Part shown: positions 30,312 to 40,984 of the stretch, in pieces | How the letters are laid out: each line of letters opens with the position of its first letter | Numbering within the stretch: position 1 is the first letter of the stretch | Assembly: GCA_946965045.2 (NCBI GenBank) | Contig: OX337237.1 | Span: 2,356,001 to 2,420,000 of the forward strand | From: Epithemia pelagica | Taxonomy: Eukaryota > Bacillariophyta > Bacillariophyceae > Surirellales > Surirellaceae | Length of the DNA stretch: 64,000 nt | Direction of reading: 5' to 3' | Notes under the pieces: generated by a model | The model's input: the letters and a program-made list of their open reading frames with translations, nothing else | The model's database searches: none | What the model was told of the DNA's origin: nothing | Position numbers and translations under genes: made by a program

Positions 30312-31718
30312 ATGAAACACAATATGAAATTCTCAAACGCTGCTTTTCTGACCCTCCTCAGCTCGGTGTCCGCGCCATGGGCCTCTGCTTTTGTACCCGG
30401 TGTGGCACCTCGACGCCCCGTGGCATTTGCACCGAGTGCCATCCAAGAACAAGGCTCATTGTTCCGTTCGCTGGTAGCCTCTGAACTGTGGGCAGCATCC
30501 ACGGATACAATTCCGGCAACTGGAACCGTCACGGCAACGGACACCACGTGGACATTGAACTTCGTACATACGCTTGCTGACATTGACGCTGGAAAGCCCC
30601 AATGGTCTGAAGATGTTCCCGCTATCCAGCTTGCCAACGACGTCGGCGTGACGGTGACCGCCATGCCAAAGGGGGCAAACATGGTTGAATTGTCTCTTGG
30701 TGGAAAGAACTTTGTATGGGAGAACAAGGAGGGTGCCACCTACTATGGAGAAGGCTCTGATGCTTTCCCCCTGACCCGTGGACTCATCTTGAACGGCGGC
30801 ATTCGGTTCGCCGCCGTGTGTGCGGAACACGGATTGTACTACGACACGGATTGGGACATGACCTGGGAAGGTACGGACGATGAAAAGAGCATCTTGTTGT
30901 CGATTACGGACACCGCAGAGCAACGTGCCAAAGTTGGTGATCCCTTGAACGTTGGACAATGGAACCGTGAAGATCAAGCAGGCAAGGAAATTCCAGGCAC
31001 CATGACCAAGTACCCCGTGACCAACATGAAATTCACTTACAAGATCACCTTGAAGGCAGGTGAAGATTTTGTACGACTCTCCATGACCGTGGAGAACCCA
31101 ACTGACCAAGGCGCCAATGCCGAAGCATGGCTCCCCATGACCTTCCCGATCGACGCGGACTCGGAGATTCTGTCTCGTCAAGTCACTCGCTGGCGTCGTG
31201 ATGAATCGTGGAATGGTTTCCTTCCCAACGTGATCCGTTGGGCCGACATTGGACAGTACGGCTACGATTTCAATAAGCCCCTCAGCTGGCCTGAGTCTGG
31301 TATCTTCTACGATTTCCCCGAGAAGCAAGGCACCTACCACGGTTGCACGGTCGACGAGCCTGGCAAGGGCGTCGTTTACTATGCCCCAGAAACCAGCTCC
31401 CATTACACCAAGATGTGGGGCTGGGGAGATCCAGCCAACTTTGACCGTCAGGATGCCATTGTCAACGATCCGTTGGCCGCCGGACGTCCCTACTCTGAGT
31501 ACTATGAACCTTGGAGCAGTGGCTTCAACTTTGCCTTTTTCCAGACGACGGAATTCAAGCCCAAGATGAAATACAACTGGGAAGTCGCTGTCCTCCCGAT
31601 CCCGGCTGGTCTCACGGGAGACTTGGAAGCCAAGCTTACCGCTGTTGAAGGTCACATTGAAGATCGCAAAGACAAACTTGCGTCCATTGCCGATGTCACC
31701 GCAACTCCTGTGGAGTAG
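30312..31718 (+). CDS. Plastid-targeted galactose-mutarotase-fold protein (aldose-epimerase/DUF5107-like), copy 1
   Basis: A 468-aa intronless frame; ATG 30312 or 30324 both precede the same signal peptide, which ends in the textbook diatom plastid motif W-A-S-A-F-V-P followed by a transit segment rich in Arg, Ala and Pro. The mature part is beta-rich: F-P-L-T-R-G-L-I-L-N-G-G-I-R, Y-P-V-T-N-M-K-F-T-Y-K-I-T-L, V-E-N-P-T-D, A-W-L-P-M-T-F-P-I, and K-M-W-G-W-G-D-P near the end, with V-N-D-P-L-A-A-G-R-P-Y-S-E-Y-Y-E-P-W. This pattern is that of carbohydrate-binding mutarotase-fold proteins. Whether it acts as an epimerase or only binds sugar is uncertain. Synonymous codons are biased to C-ending forms, suggesting high expression. 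Only one residue (Val/Met before the terminal Glu) differs from copy 2. Confidence 0.75.
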   Translation: MKHNMKFSNAAFLTLLSSVSAPWASAFVPGVAPRRPVAFAPSAIQEQGSLFRSLVASELWAASTDTIPATGTVTATDTTWTLNFVHTLADIDAGKPQWSEDVPAIQLANDVGVTVTAMPKGANMVELSLGGKNFVWENKEGATYYGEGSDAFPLTRGLILNGGIRFAAVCAEHGLYYDTDWDMTWEGTDDEKSILLSITDTAEQRAKVGDPLNVGQWNREDQAGKEIPGTMTKYPVTNMKFTYKITLKAGEDFVRLSMTVENPTDQGANAEAWLPMTFPIDADSEILSRQVTRWRRDESWNGFLPNVIRWADIGQYGYDFNKPLSWPESGIFYDFPEKQGTYHGCTVDEPGKGVVYYAPETSSHYTKMWGWGDPANFDRQDAIVNDPLAAGRPYSEYYEPWSSGFNFAFFQTTEFKPKMKYNWEVAVLPIPAGLTGDLEAKLTAVEGHIEDRKDKLASIADVTATPVE

Positions 31719-31866
31719 ATAGAGAACTCAAGTCATCATTTTAGGCAAAGTCTTTCAGCCCACGACACTTGTTTCTCTCGTCTCTGCGTTGACTGCACCT
31801 CGTATAGATTGAACCTGTGCAATACCTCTAACATCGCTAATAGACCCATAGCTGACAAACATCGAA

Positions 31867-32874
31867 GCAAAAAGCGAGTGTCAAGGGTGCTTTGACTTTC
31901 AAATCGATCCCTCTAAGCTGGAAGACGTCGGTTCCCGTATCACATATACGGCACTTCAGGTGCCAAGTCGTGGCTCGCTACAGCGTTGTGACAGAGTCTT
32001 TACTTCTCAGTCATTAAGTTGCTGCTCACCCAGTGGTGACATGGTTGTATAAAGTCTGCGATATTCACCATGTACACGTCTCATGGTCCCAAAAAGGTAA
32101 TGATATGCACAACCTGAAGGGTATCAAAAGCAAAAAGCGAGTGTCAAGGGTGACTTGACTTTCAAATCGATCCCTCTAGGCTGGAAGACGTCGGTTCCCG
32201 TATCACATATACGGCACTTCAGGTGCCAAGTCGTGGCTCGCTACAGCTTTGTGACAGAGTCTTTACCTCTCTGCCATTAAGTTGTTGCTCACCCAGAGGT
32301 GACATGGTTGTATAAAGTCTGCGATATTCACCATGTGCACGTCTCATGGTCCCGAAAAAGGTAATGATGTGCACGTCTCAGTAACCTGAAGGGTCTCAAA
32401 AGCAAAAAGCGAGTGTCAAGGGTGACTTGGCTTTCAAATCGATCCCTCTAGGCTGGAAGACGTCGGTTCCCGTATCACATGTACGGCACTTCAGGTGCCA
32501 AGTCGTGGCTCGCTACAACTCTGTGACTGAGTCTTTACCTCTCTATCATTAAGTTGTTGCTCACCCAGAGGTTACATGGTTGTATAAAGTCTGCGATATT
32601 CACCATGTGCACGTCTCATGGTCCCGAAAAAGGTAATGATGTGCACGTCTCAGTAACCTGAAGGGTATCAAAAGCAAAAAGCGAGTGTCAAGGGTGACTT
32701 GGCTTTCACATCGATCCCTCTAGGCTGGAAGACGTCGGTTCCCGTATCACATGTACGGCACTTCAGGTGCCAAGTCGTGGCTCGCTACAGCTTTGTGAAA
32801 GAGTCTTTACCTCTCTGTCATTAAGTTGTTGCTCACCCAGAGGTGACATGGTTGTATAAAGTCTTGGATGACCA
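31867..32874 (+). repeat. Satellite array 2: four ~270-bp units
   Basis: Units start at 31867, 32130, 32402 and 32674, giving steps of 263, 272 and 272 bp, so total length equals array 1 although the short unit is the first instead of the third. Unit 1 lacks about 9 bases of the CACGTCTCAGTAACC segment. Confidence 0.95.
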
Positions 32875-33046
32875 CAATGTGCATGTCTTGGTACCGGTTC
32901 CATCAGCAAACGACGAAGTGAAGTAAACACCGAGATGTTGCCGTCATTGCAGAAAGCTCTACCACTAAGTGTTTGCAGAGATGGGGACGTGGAGTGATGC
33001 TTCGAAGAATCGCACACAAGAATTCTTTGGGTTAAGAACAGCAGCG

Positions 33047-34552
33047 CTATCGACTGGCTTTGTTGGAGTAACCAGGACTGGCGTGTGATTGTTTGCGCAC
33101 TCGGACGAGTTCGCGAATATTGGAAACCCCATTATCATAGACTCGAATGGTTTCCAAGGTCAAAAGGTTGGGATAATTTGTCTCCACAACCCGCCACAAC
33201 TCTTGAGTTCCTCCGCCAACACCAAAGTAATACCGTTTGGTCGCAAGGTAGGCCATCCCCGTTTCCGGTTTTAACCAGCGAGCCAACAAATGGCAAGTTT
33301 CTTGAGCTGATTCTAACGTGTATAAGGTTTCCGCGGCCAAAATCAAATCATACAATTCATCCGAATCCGTCGTTTTGCGATTTACATCACTTATTAAAGT
33401 AGGGCCTTCAGAGCCCTCTCCCAGACCACCGTTGTTCGTTTCGATCCCATTTGAGGGAAGCGGGACGAGACCCAACCAAGCACCCGTTCCAACGTGTACG
33501 CTTTGAGTGAGTTGGTGAGCACATTGTTCCAGGGTGAGAGCTGCGTTGGCATTTGTTTTCTTGGATTCTGGGTCGTCCACCACCTCCATGGTGGTGGTGG
33601 AGTAGCCTGGCGTCTCGTACAACATGGCATGTAAGACATTGAGGACGAGATTGGGTATCGTCACGGTGGATATCACGGGAGTATTATATTCGCAGACATG
33701 GAGTTGGGGAAGCCGCTGCATCGAGTATTTCATGGACTCTTGTTTCAGTCCCTGCTGGTGCAACCAACACTGCCGCAGCAAGTTAATGCTAGGTAAGGCA
33801 TGTCCACATCCCAACTCCAAAATTTTGGGAACTGCATGACCTGCAGGTTCAGTCGGAGGCGTTGTCGTTGTCGTAGGCTCTTCTTCATTGTTGTGCGATC
33901 GACCAAAGAGGAGCGATTGCAACCAGGGTCCATCTACAAGCTCGGGTAGATTGCGAGGATCCATATCCTCGTACTGTGTGTGTTGTGGTTTTCCGGAAAG
34001 AGGAGAGTTGTTGTCTTTCCAAAATAAGCACTGATGTAAATAGCGGACCAAATCCAAACTGCATTCCCAGACTTGCAAACCACCTTCGTAGACACCAGGC
34101 TTCACCACGCTCGTTTGATCGACCACTGTGGTTGTTGATGCCGTCACCTGTGAATGTTCTTGACCTTCCAATGGGGGATGTTCCAACATTTCGGGCATAT
34201 CCACAACCCAACGCAAAAGTCCATCGGATGCCTTTGACGAATCTTCCGGATCTTGTGATAATGGTTCCGCGTTGGACGGATCTAGATTAACCGTTAGTTC
34301 GCGACAGGTGAGTTCGATTTCACATGCTTGTTCCAGAAGTTGCTGTACAACTTCTGGTTTCATCCATACAAAGGGTTGACGGAGCGGGCGGTCCGTGACT
34401 GGTGTGCCAGAGCCACTAGTGTTGTCGTCCTGGTGGCTCCCTTGAACACTGTCGGATGTCGATTCTCGTCCTTGCGCATTCTCTTGGGTACTTGTGGCGA
34501 TTACGGCCTCGTCTGCCTCTGAAGGAATTTGAAAATCAAATGCAAAGGACAT
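33047..34552 (-). CDS. METTL18/HPM1-like protein-histidine N-methyltransferase, copy 2
   Basis: A 501-aa frame with the same motifs as copy 1: K-P-G-V-Y-E-G-G-L-Q-V-W-E-C, SAM-binding ILELGCGHALPS, and K-R-Y-Y-F-G-V-G-G-G-T. The TAA that ends copy 1 is TAC here, adding seven residues (YSNKASR) before the next stop. All key motifs are unchanged, so both copies look functional. About 25 substitutions lie in the middle third, many of them in the low-complexity linker around H-N-N-E-E-E-P-T-T-T; the first ~125 and last ~105 shared residues are identical. Confidence 0.88.
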   Translation of the reverse strand: MSFAFDFQIPSEADEAVIATSTQENAQGRESTSDSVQGSHQDDNTSGSGTPVTDRPLRQPFVWMKPEVVQQLLEQACEIELTCRELTVNLDPSNAEPLSQDPEDSSKASDGLLRWVVDMPEMLEHPPLEGQEHSQVTASTTTVVDQTSVVKPGVYEGGLQVWECSLDLVRYLHQCLFWKDNNSPLSGKPQHTQYEDMDPRNLPELVDGPWLQSLLFGRSHNNEEEPTTTTTPPTEPAGHAVPKILELGCGHALPSINLLRQCWLHQQGLKQESMKYSMQRLPQLHVCEYNTPVISTVTIPNLVLNVLHAMLYETPGYSTTTMEVVDDPESKKTNANAALTLEQCAHQLTQSVHVGTGAWLGLVPLPSNGIETNNGGLGEGSEGPTLISDVNRKTTDSDELYDLILAAETLYTLESAQETCHLLARWLKPETGMAYLATKRYYFGVGGGTQELWRVVETNYPNLLTLETIRVYDNGVSNIRELVRVRKQSHASPGYSNKASR

Positions 34553-35020
34553 TATTGGGCCGTGATGATGATGATAACAGGGCAGCCGAAGAGAAACAAA
34601 CTGCTGTTGTGCTGTTTTCCATTCAACCGCACTGCACTGCGTTGCTCACTTCCTAATGTAGAAAATGAATAAGGTCCCGCGAACTGACAAAGACGTTGAG
34701 CAACAGGACAAATTAGCAATCTAAAAGGATGCCGTCATCGTCGGACCGTTTCACATTCCATTGAAAGGATGGGTGGAATGGAATGCTCGGGGGAGATTTT
34801 AAAAACAGCAATACATCTCATCGTTTAGATCTCATTTTTGTTTTTGGTATCCTAAAAACGGTTTCTTAGAAACGATAGAGAGTATTAAGTTCCGTGCCAC
34901 GAAGATCTTTCTGTCACGCACGGTCACACTCGATCGCGAAATGGACAGTTCGAGTGACAACAAGGGGCAAAAGGAAGATTCAACTCCACGGGATGGTCCA
35001 ACTTATTGCTCGTTCAAAGG
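34553..35020. promoter_or_regulatory. Divergent promoter region, copy 2
   Basis: Sequence-identical to 25374-25841 of copy 1. Confidence 0.4.
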
Positions 35021-35866
35021 ATGCCGCTTTATAACTGTCAACACATCTCATCATACTCGTCCATGTGGAGATGCCGGGTCCTGTTGAAGCGGTGGCGTCG
35101 GCAAGTATCCTCCTCTATGACGCCCAACCATGGCTCCTGTTCCTTGAAGAATCATCGAATCTGCTGGCTTTCTTCTTCTACTGGTACAAGCAGTAGTTCG
35201 AGTGGGATCCGTCACGAAAAGGACGAATCGACGATGAAGGAACCAGAAGTTTCGTTTTCCAAGAACCATCCGCGGTCTTTGGCGTCCACTCCTCCCACCA
35301 CCGCATCGGAAACGGAAAACGCTCCTCGACCGCGGCGGAAACGCCATCGTTTTGATGGAATGAATGAGATTCCATCATTTCAACAGTTTCAGCAGAAACA
35401 ACAAGTACGAGCACTCTACCGCAAATTCTTGCGATTAATTTACTCCATTGATGAATCGGACAATGATGGTACAAGTACTCGCCGAGAACTCTTGAATCAG
35501 TTGCAGCGACAGTTTCGGCAAAACTACAATAGCGATGGAAGTAGTCCTACTCAAGCTGGTGAAAGTGGTGGATCCACCACCGGAGATTCTGTGAGTGGAT
35601 CTTCGGCATCCATGTCCATGTGGGATATTAAACGAGCCTTGAGCGAAGGAAGCAAACGATACAAGGAAGTATCGGCGATGCTAGGCAATGCCGTCAAGTC
35701 AAAGAAGAAGGCTCGTCAACAGGACAAGGACCAAACTTCTGAGGCATCACCATCGTCACCCAAGCCAATCGCGACAACCGCGTGGCCATGGCAGCAACAA
35801 TCAGAAGAAGAACCAAATGGCATACCCAAGCGTCCTTCGCCATTTCCCAAAAAATCCGGTCTCTAA
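35021..35866 (+). CDS. LYR-motif (LYRM) mitochondrial protein, copy 2
   Basis: Identical in predicted protein to the copy-1 gene at 25842-26687, with the same basic presequence, A-L-Y-R-K-F-L-R-L-I-Y motif and Gly/Ser insert. No disabling change. Confidence 0.8.
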   Translation: MPLYNCQHISSYSSMWRCRVLLKRWRRQVSSSMTPNHGSCSLKNHRICWLSSSTGTSSSSSGIRHEKDESTMKEPEVSFSKNHPRSLASTPPTTASETENAPRPRRKRHRFDGMNEIPSFQQFQQKQQVRALYRKFLRLIYSIDESDNDGTSTRRELLNQLQRQFRQNYNSDGSSPTQAGESGGSTTGDSVSGSSASMSMWDIKRALSEGSKRYKEVSAMLGNAVKSKKKARQQDKDQTSEASPSSPKPIATTAWPWQQQSEEEPNGIPKRPSPFPKKSGL

Positions 35867-36167
35867 GACAAAGAGACTAAGAGTTAAGGGAATGTAATTG
35901 AAGCGACATGGAACAAACGATGTGGTGGAACCAGCATGGTACTAAGCTCCTAGCCACGAAAATCACAAGGAGGAAATGGTAAGAGTGACTGCCGATCAAG
36001 AAGCCTGACGGAAATATGTTTGGAGTATTCACTTTGCCTTTCAATATGCCCTTCACTATTTTGTGAATGGTCTAAAACAGATGCGGCACAAGAGAAAAGG
36101 GATACTTTGAGATCTCGAAGAGTAAAATCATGCGGCATCTAGTCACTTCACGTTATGCATATCAGTT

Positions 36168-37163
36168 TCATGCTGTTTTCTTTTGAGACACCGAGATATA
36201 ATCGACTTCCATTGTGTGCTCGGTAAAGTTTTCGTCGGGGGCAGATCCCCACTCGGGATGCAGGGCGTTATTCAAGATAAGATAAAAGGGATTGTCCTCA
36301 GTGTACGGCCAGTTATTTACGTTGGAATCTGCAGGACGATTGTATCGTCCAATTTCCTCGCCGTCATGGGAAAAGGAAATAAAATCAGGCGTCCATTCCA
36401 TGGTATACAAGTGCCAATCCTTGGTAAGGAAGTTCTCCGTCCCATGAAACGAAAGTGCGTCACCGCCATGTCGATCCTGAAAATGAAGGGTAGCAGGGGT
36501 ATAATTCCATATGGATTGATATTCGAAGAAATCAATCTCGCCACACAGCGGCCAATTGACATTTGGGTCATCTTTCTTGAGGGATAAGGCCCACACAGCC
36601 GCAAAAGGACCATCAATGTGATCTTTAATTCGGATTCTTGCTTCGACCTTACCATAGGCAAACGAGAAGGTGTCTCGGGTCACCAGGCGGGCCGATGTGT
36701 AAGGGTATTCCGATGAAGGATCCTCCTTGACGATACGAACATGAAGACTACCATTCTCGGTAAAGGCATTGGAAGGTGAATCGGTGTAATATTGCTGCTC
36801 TCCATTCCCCCACCCTGAGTTATTAGGGCCTCTGCCAATGTCAAATCCCCAAACATCAAGATTCAAGGGACCGTCAAAGTCGTCCCGGAATACCTCTTGG
36901 TAGTCGTCATTGGTCAAGGACGAGTGAAGAGATGACGAGCAAAACGAACGACCACAAAATGTGAGAAAGGAAGGGTAGCGATCCGTGAAACGTTGCGACT
37001 TGTAATCAAACCCATGAGAACTTAAGCTTGATGACTTGCTTAAGGTGGAATGAGAAACAAAGGATGGGTGTTTCGCTGGCGAATACAAGTTACTGAACCC
37101 AATCACTCCTTGTTGAGAACACAAGATTAGACAGATGGGAACAAACTGAATGGTCCACGACAT
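36168..37163 (-). CDS. GH16 beta-glucanase (laminarinase-like), copy 2
   Basis: Identical in predicted protein to the copy-1 gene at 26989-27984, including the signal peptide and catalytic G-E-I-D-F-F-E motif. Convergent with the LYR gene upstream and divergent from the small plastid protein gene, as in copy 1. Confidence 0.9.
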   Translation of the reverse strand: MSWTIQFVPICLILCSQQGVIGFSNLYSPAKHPSFVSHSTLSKSSSLSSHGFDYKSQRFTDRYPSFLTFCGRSFCSSSLHSSLTNDDYQEVFRDDFDGPLNLDVWGFDIGRGPNNSGWGNGEQQYYTDSPSNAFTENGSLHVRIVKEDPSSEYPYTSARLVTRDTFSFAYGKVEARIRIKDHIDGPFAAVWALSLKKDDPNVNWPLCGEIDFFEYQSIWNYTPATLHFQDRHGGDALSFHGTENFLTKDWHLYTMEWTPDFISFSHDGEEIGRYNRPADSNVNNWPYTEDNPFYLILNNALHPEWGSAPDENFTEHTMEVDYISVSQKKTA

Positions 37164-37584
37164 CGTTATTGCGTGCCATGTAGTATACTTTTGGATGGTT
37201 GCGAGTTGCGAATGGTATAAGACCAAGTTTTGTGAGAACAAGAAAGTTTTACATTGTGGGTTCGGCTGTCTGTCGCTCGACAGAGATGCAGGGATATCAT
37301 ACGATCTTACCCCGTACACGTGCACGATACAAACAGCTGGCCACTCGCGTGGCTTCAAAGTCGTGACTAAAAGGATTCGGAACAAGATGCAGCCACATGC
37401 ATCCAAGATCCAAGGCAATCCTGTGTGCAGTTGCACAGAGTGACCAATCACTCAACAGAGCAAGAGCGTAAGAAGGTACTGTTTGGATTCGGGCTTTCAC
37501 GCTTTCCCTCCACAAAGGTCGACGAGGATCACACAAAAACCAATTTTGGAGATCATTCACTTTTTCTCACCAGTCACATTCATT

Positions 37585-38265
37585 ATGCTTGTAAAAGCCA
37601 CTTCTATTGTCGTTGGTCTTTTGGCGAGCCATGTGTCCTGTTTCAGCCCCGTCCCTAAATCTTCTATTTCGTCAACCACAAGGAATACAGGCCTAAAAAG
37701 TTCGACTGAAAGTACGGAGTACCCCTTTCGTCCCACAGAGCAGTCATGGTACCAATACTACGGCCTTGAGGCAGATTTTTCGACCGTCGGTGTTCCTCAA
37801 GAAACCATCGACGCATTGGTCCAAAAGTCGATTGATTACATTGCTCTTCGGGAGGAAACATTTCCGGACATTTCTGAAGAATACACCCTCGAGATGATTG
37901 AACAAGAAAACAAGGAATGGTTTCCGACTCATTGCGGTACCTACTTTGCAGGCCGTGGGGATCTAAACGAGCAGGAATACAACACCAATGTGGTGTATCA
38001 CATGTCGGATGGAATCATCGTGGGTGCCGAAGCATCGCATGCTCGTGAGGCTCAGTGGCCACTCGGTCCCCCTAACAACATGTTATGGCCCCTTGTCCAA
38101 TTTTGGGGTGAGATGGTGTACTTTGAATGGATCTATTTGGATCAGTATACAGGAGAAATGCTCGCCAAGGGAAGCTGTACCATGGCCCGACGCGGTCACC
38201 GCGGTGGTATCTACTACAAATCCGAGCAGCTCTCATTCTTCAGAGATGTGTACCGAAAGGAGTAG
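37585..38265 (+). CDS. Small plastid-targeted protein of unknown function, copy 2
   Basis: Protein identical to copy 1; the last codons differ synonymously (TGTACCGAAAGGAGTAG against TGTATCGAAAGGAATAG). Same signal peptide and C-F-S-P plastid motif. Confidence 0.6.
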   Translation: MLVKATSIVVGLLASHVSCFSPVPKSSISSTTRNTGLKSSTESTEYPFRPTEQSWYQYYGLEADFSTVGVPQETIDALVQKSIDYIALREETFPDISEEYTLEMIEQENKEWFPTHCGTYFAGRGDLNEQEYNTNVVYHMSDGIIVGAEASHAREAQWPLGPPNNMLWPLVQFWGEMVYFEWIYLDQYTGEMLAKGSCTMARRGHRGGIYYKSEQLSFFRDVYRKE

Positions 38266-39490
38266 TTCCAGAGATAAAATAGAAAGCTCATTGTGGTTGA
38301 TGTATTGAATTCCATTTTCTTTGTTGGATAGGGGAAAGGAACTTCTCATGTAGGCTGGTCGATGGCCTGTGAAGGTCGAATCAGAGTCAATTGGTGGTGG
38401 ATCATGGGAGAGGGCGAGTCATTCCGCATAGAGCGTATTCGTGACGTAGGTTGCTGGGAAAAGCGACCGCTCATGGAGCATGGAATGCCCATCGAACAGT
38501 TCATGAAGTCCTCTATTCACGACTTTCGACGCTATCTTTTCCTCTATATTGAGTGCAGCCTATCGACGTCGCCTTCTCGTGGATATAGGTCGATTCTCTT
38601 TCGTACTCGTAGTTGGTTATGGAGTCCTCTAATCACGACTTTTAAGGCTATCTTTTCTTCTGTTCAAGATTGCTCATGAATAGTGAATGCTGGAGATGAA
38701 TTCTCCTCGCGGGAGATCACGGAGTCCTCTAATCACGACTTTCGGTGTTATCTTTTCTTATGCTCAGGCTGTCTCAAGCACCGTCAGCCGACCATGTCGA
38801 TTGTTGATACGATCGAATCTGGGAAGGGGCTAGCCTGCATCCGACACAGGGAATCGTTGGCTACGTCGTCTCTTTCGAGCAGCACGAAATTCTGAACAGA
38901 TGGACCCAACAGCAGGACATAGATGGCCTGAGCCAACCAAAGTGAGACACGGTGACGAACAAATCTGGGGATTGTTCTGTCATCCATTGTTCCCTAGTCA
39001 CGATTTTCACTGCGGTCAGCTACGTAGAAAGATCGGTCTTGGAAATCACGACATGTCCTTTAATCACGTCTTTGGAAGGCCATTCCGAGAACAATTTTAT
39101 GTTACGTGGACCGTTCGTGTTCGCAATCTTTTCCACCCTGCGTGTGGGTGTTTTGCCTCTACAACGTATTGTAGGCTATGCACGCGTGATAGGCCATGTG
39201 AGATAATAGAGACACGTGTCCATTCAGTGAAACGCGGGGGGGCAACCCCCCCAACAAGACCATGTCTCGAAATTTGCTTCGTCATCGATGATACTCCCTC
39301 CTTTTCTTCCCAACAATCAGCGACATCAACAGTAGCACAAGGACAAGTCGAAAAGATATAATCACGACTTTAAAAATCAAGACTAATCCTCTACTTGGAA
39401 AGATCTTTGCGCGAAACTCAATGGATACCAAGATTTGTGTTCGAATGAACGTCTCATTACGTGAGCTCATAAATTCACACTTGCAAGTGA
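38266..39490. other. Non-coding stretch with short repeats and hairpin, copy 2
   Basis: Counterpart of 29087-30311, with the TCCTCTAATCACGACTTT repeats at 38506-39375 and the G7/C7 hairpin at 39236-39252. Confidence 0.45.
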
Positions 39491-40897
39491 ATGAAACACA
39501 ATATGAAATTCTCAAACGCTGCTTTTCTGACCCTCCTCAGCTCGGTGTCCGCGCCATGGGCCTCTGCTTTTGTACCCGGTGTGGCACCTCGACGCCCCGT
39601 GGCATTTGCACCGAGTGCCATCCAAGAACAAGGCTCATTGTTCCGTTCGCTGGTAGCCTCTGAACTGTGGGCAGCATCCACGGATACAATTCCGGCAACT
39701 GGAACCGTCACGGCAACGGACACCACGTGGACATTGAACTTCGTACATACGCTTGCTGACATTGACGCTGGAAAGCCCCAATGGTCTGAAGATGTTCCCG
39801 CTATCCAGCTTGCCAACGACGTCGGCGTGACGGTGACCGCCATGCCAAAGGGGGCAAACATGGTTGAATTGTCTCTTGGTGGAAAGAACTTTGTATGGGA
39901 GAACAAGGAGGGTGCCACCTACTATGGAGAAGGCTCTGATGCTTTCCCCCTGACCCGTGGACTCATCTTGAACGGCGGCATTCGGTTCGCCGCCGTGTGT
40001 GCGGAACACGGATTGTACTACGACACGGATTGGGACATGACCTGGGAAGGTACGGACGATGAAAAGAGCATCTTGTTGTCGATTACGGACACCGCAGAGC
40101 AACGTGCCAAAGTTGGTGATCCCTTGAACGTTGGACAATGGAACCGTGAAGATCAAGCAGGCAAGGAAATTCCAGGCACCATGACCAAGTACCCCGTGAC
40201 CAACATGAAATTCACTTACAAGATCACCTTGAAGGCAGGTGAAGATTTTGTACGACTCTCCATGACCGTGGAGAACCCAACTGACCAAGGCGCCAATGCC
40301 GAAGCATGGCTCCCCATGACCTTCCCGATCGACGCGGACTCGGAGATTCTGTCTCGTCAAGTCACTCGCTGGCGTCGTGATGAATCGTGGAATGGTTTCC
40401 TTCCCAACGTGATCCGTTGGGCCGACATTGGACAGTACGGCTACGATTTCAATAAGCCCCTCAGCTGGCCTGAGTCTGGTATCTTCTACGATTTCCCCGA
40501 GAAGCAAGGCACCTACCACGGTTGCACGGTCGACGAGCCTGGCAAGGGCGTCGTTTACTATGCCCCAGAAACCAGCTCCCATTACACCAAGATGTGGGGC
40601 TGGGGAGATCCAGCCAACTTTGACCGTCAGGATGCCATTGTCAACGATCCGTTGGCCGCCGGACGTCCCTACTCTGAGTACTATGAACCTTGGAGCAGTG
40701 GCTTCAACTTTGCCTTTTTCCAGACGACGGAATTCAAGCCCAAGATGAAATACAACTGGGAAGTCGCTGTCCTCCCGATCCCGGCTGGTCTCACGGGAGA
40801 CTTGGAAGCCAAGCTTACCGCTGTTGAAGGTCACATTGAAGATCGCAAAGACAAACTTGCGTCCATTGCCGATGTCACCGCAACTCCTATGGAGTAG
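39491..40897 (+). CDS. Plastid-targeted galactose-mutarotase-fold protein, copy 2
   Basis: 468 aa, identical to copy 1 (30312-31718) except Met in place of Val as the second-last residue. Signal peptide, A-S-A-F-V-P motif and K-M-W-G-W-G-D-P are intact. Just past the stop the two copies differ at several positions before the duplication ends at 40984. Confidence 0.75.
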   Translation: MKHNMKFSNAAFLTLLSSVSAPWASAFVPGVAPRRPVAFAPSAIQEQGSLFRSLVASELWAASTDTIPATGTVTATDTTWTLNFVHTLADIDAGKPQWSEDVPAIQLANDVGVTVTAMPKGANMVELSLGGKNFVWENKEGATYYGEGSDAFPLTRGLILNGGIRFAAVCAEHGLYYDTDWDMTWEGTDDEKSILLSITDTAEQRAKVGDPLNVGQWNREDQAGKEIPGTMTKYPVTNMKFTYKITLKAGEDFVRLSMTVENPTDQGANAEAWLPMTFPIDADSEILSRQVTRWRRDESWNGFLPNVIRWADIGQYGYDFNKPLSWPESGIFYDFPEKQGTYHGCTVDEPGKGVVYYAPETSSHYTKMWGWGDPANFDRQDAIVNDPLAAGRPYSEYYEPWSSGFNFAFFQTTEFKPKMKYNWEVAVLPIPAGLTGDLEAKLTAVEGHIEDRKDKLASIADVTATPME

Positions 40898-40984
40898 ATA
40901 GAGAACCCAAGCCATCATATTAGGCAAAGTCTTTCGGCCCAAAACACTTGTTTCTCTCGTCTCTGCATTGACTGCACCTCGTAT

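Larger units (their letters stand above)
22624..31802 (+). repeat. Tandem segmental duplication, copy 1 (9,179 bp)
   Basis: Bases from 22624 match those from 31803 at a constant offset of 9,179. The unit contains a satellite array and five genes. The left joint reads aat-TAT-agattg, the middle joint cg-TAT-agattg and the right joint cg-TAT-tcgtcg, so the three share only TAT. No transposase gene or target-site duplication accompanies it. Confidence 0.97.
31803..40984 (+). repeat. Tandem segmental duplication, copy 2 (9,179 bp plus 3-bp joint)
   Basis: Second unit, same order and orientation as copy 1. Long stretches are identical to it (for example all of the LYR and GH16 genes), while differences cluster in the satellite, in the middle of the methyltransferase gene, near 38,250-38,310 and near 40,890-40,975. 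Confidence 0.97.

Noticed and set aside
30456-31655. 399-codon minus-strand frame (and its 456-codon counterpart at 39635-41005)
   Set aside because: Antisense shadow of the plastid mutarotase-like gene; the C-ending codon bias of that gene keeps the opposite strand free of stops.
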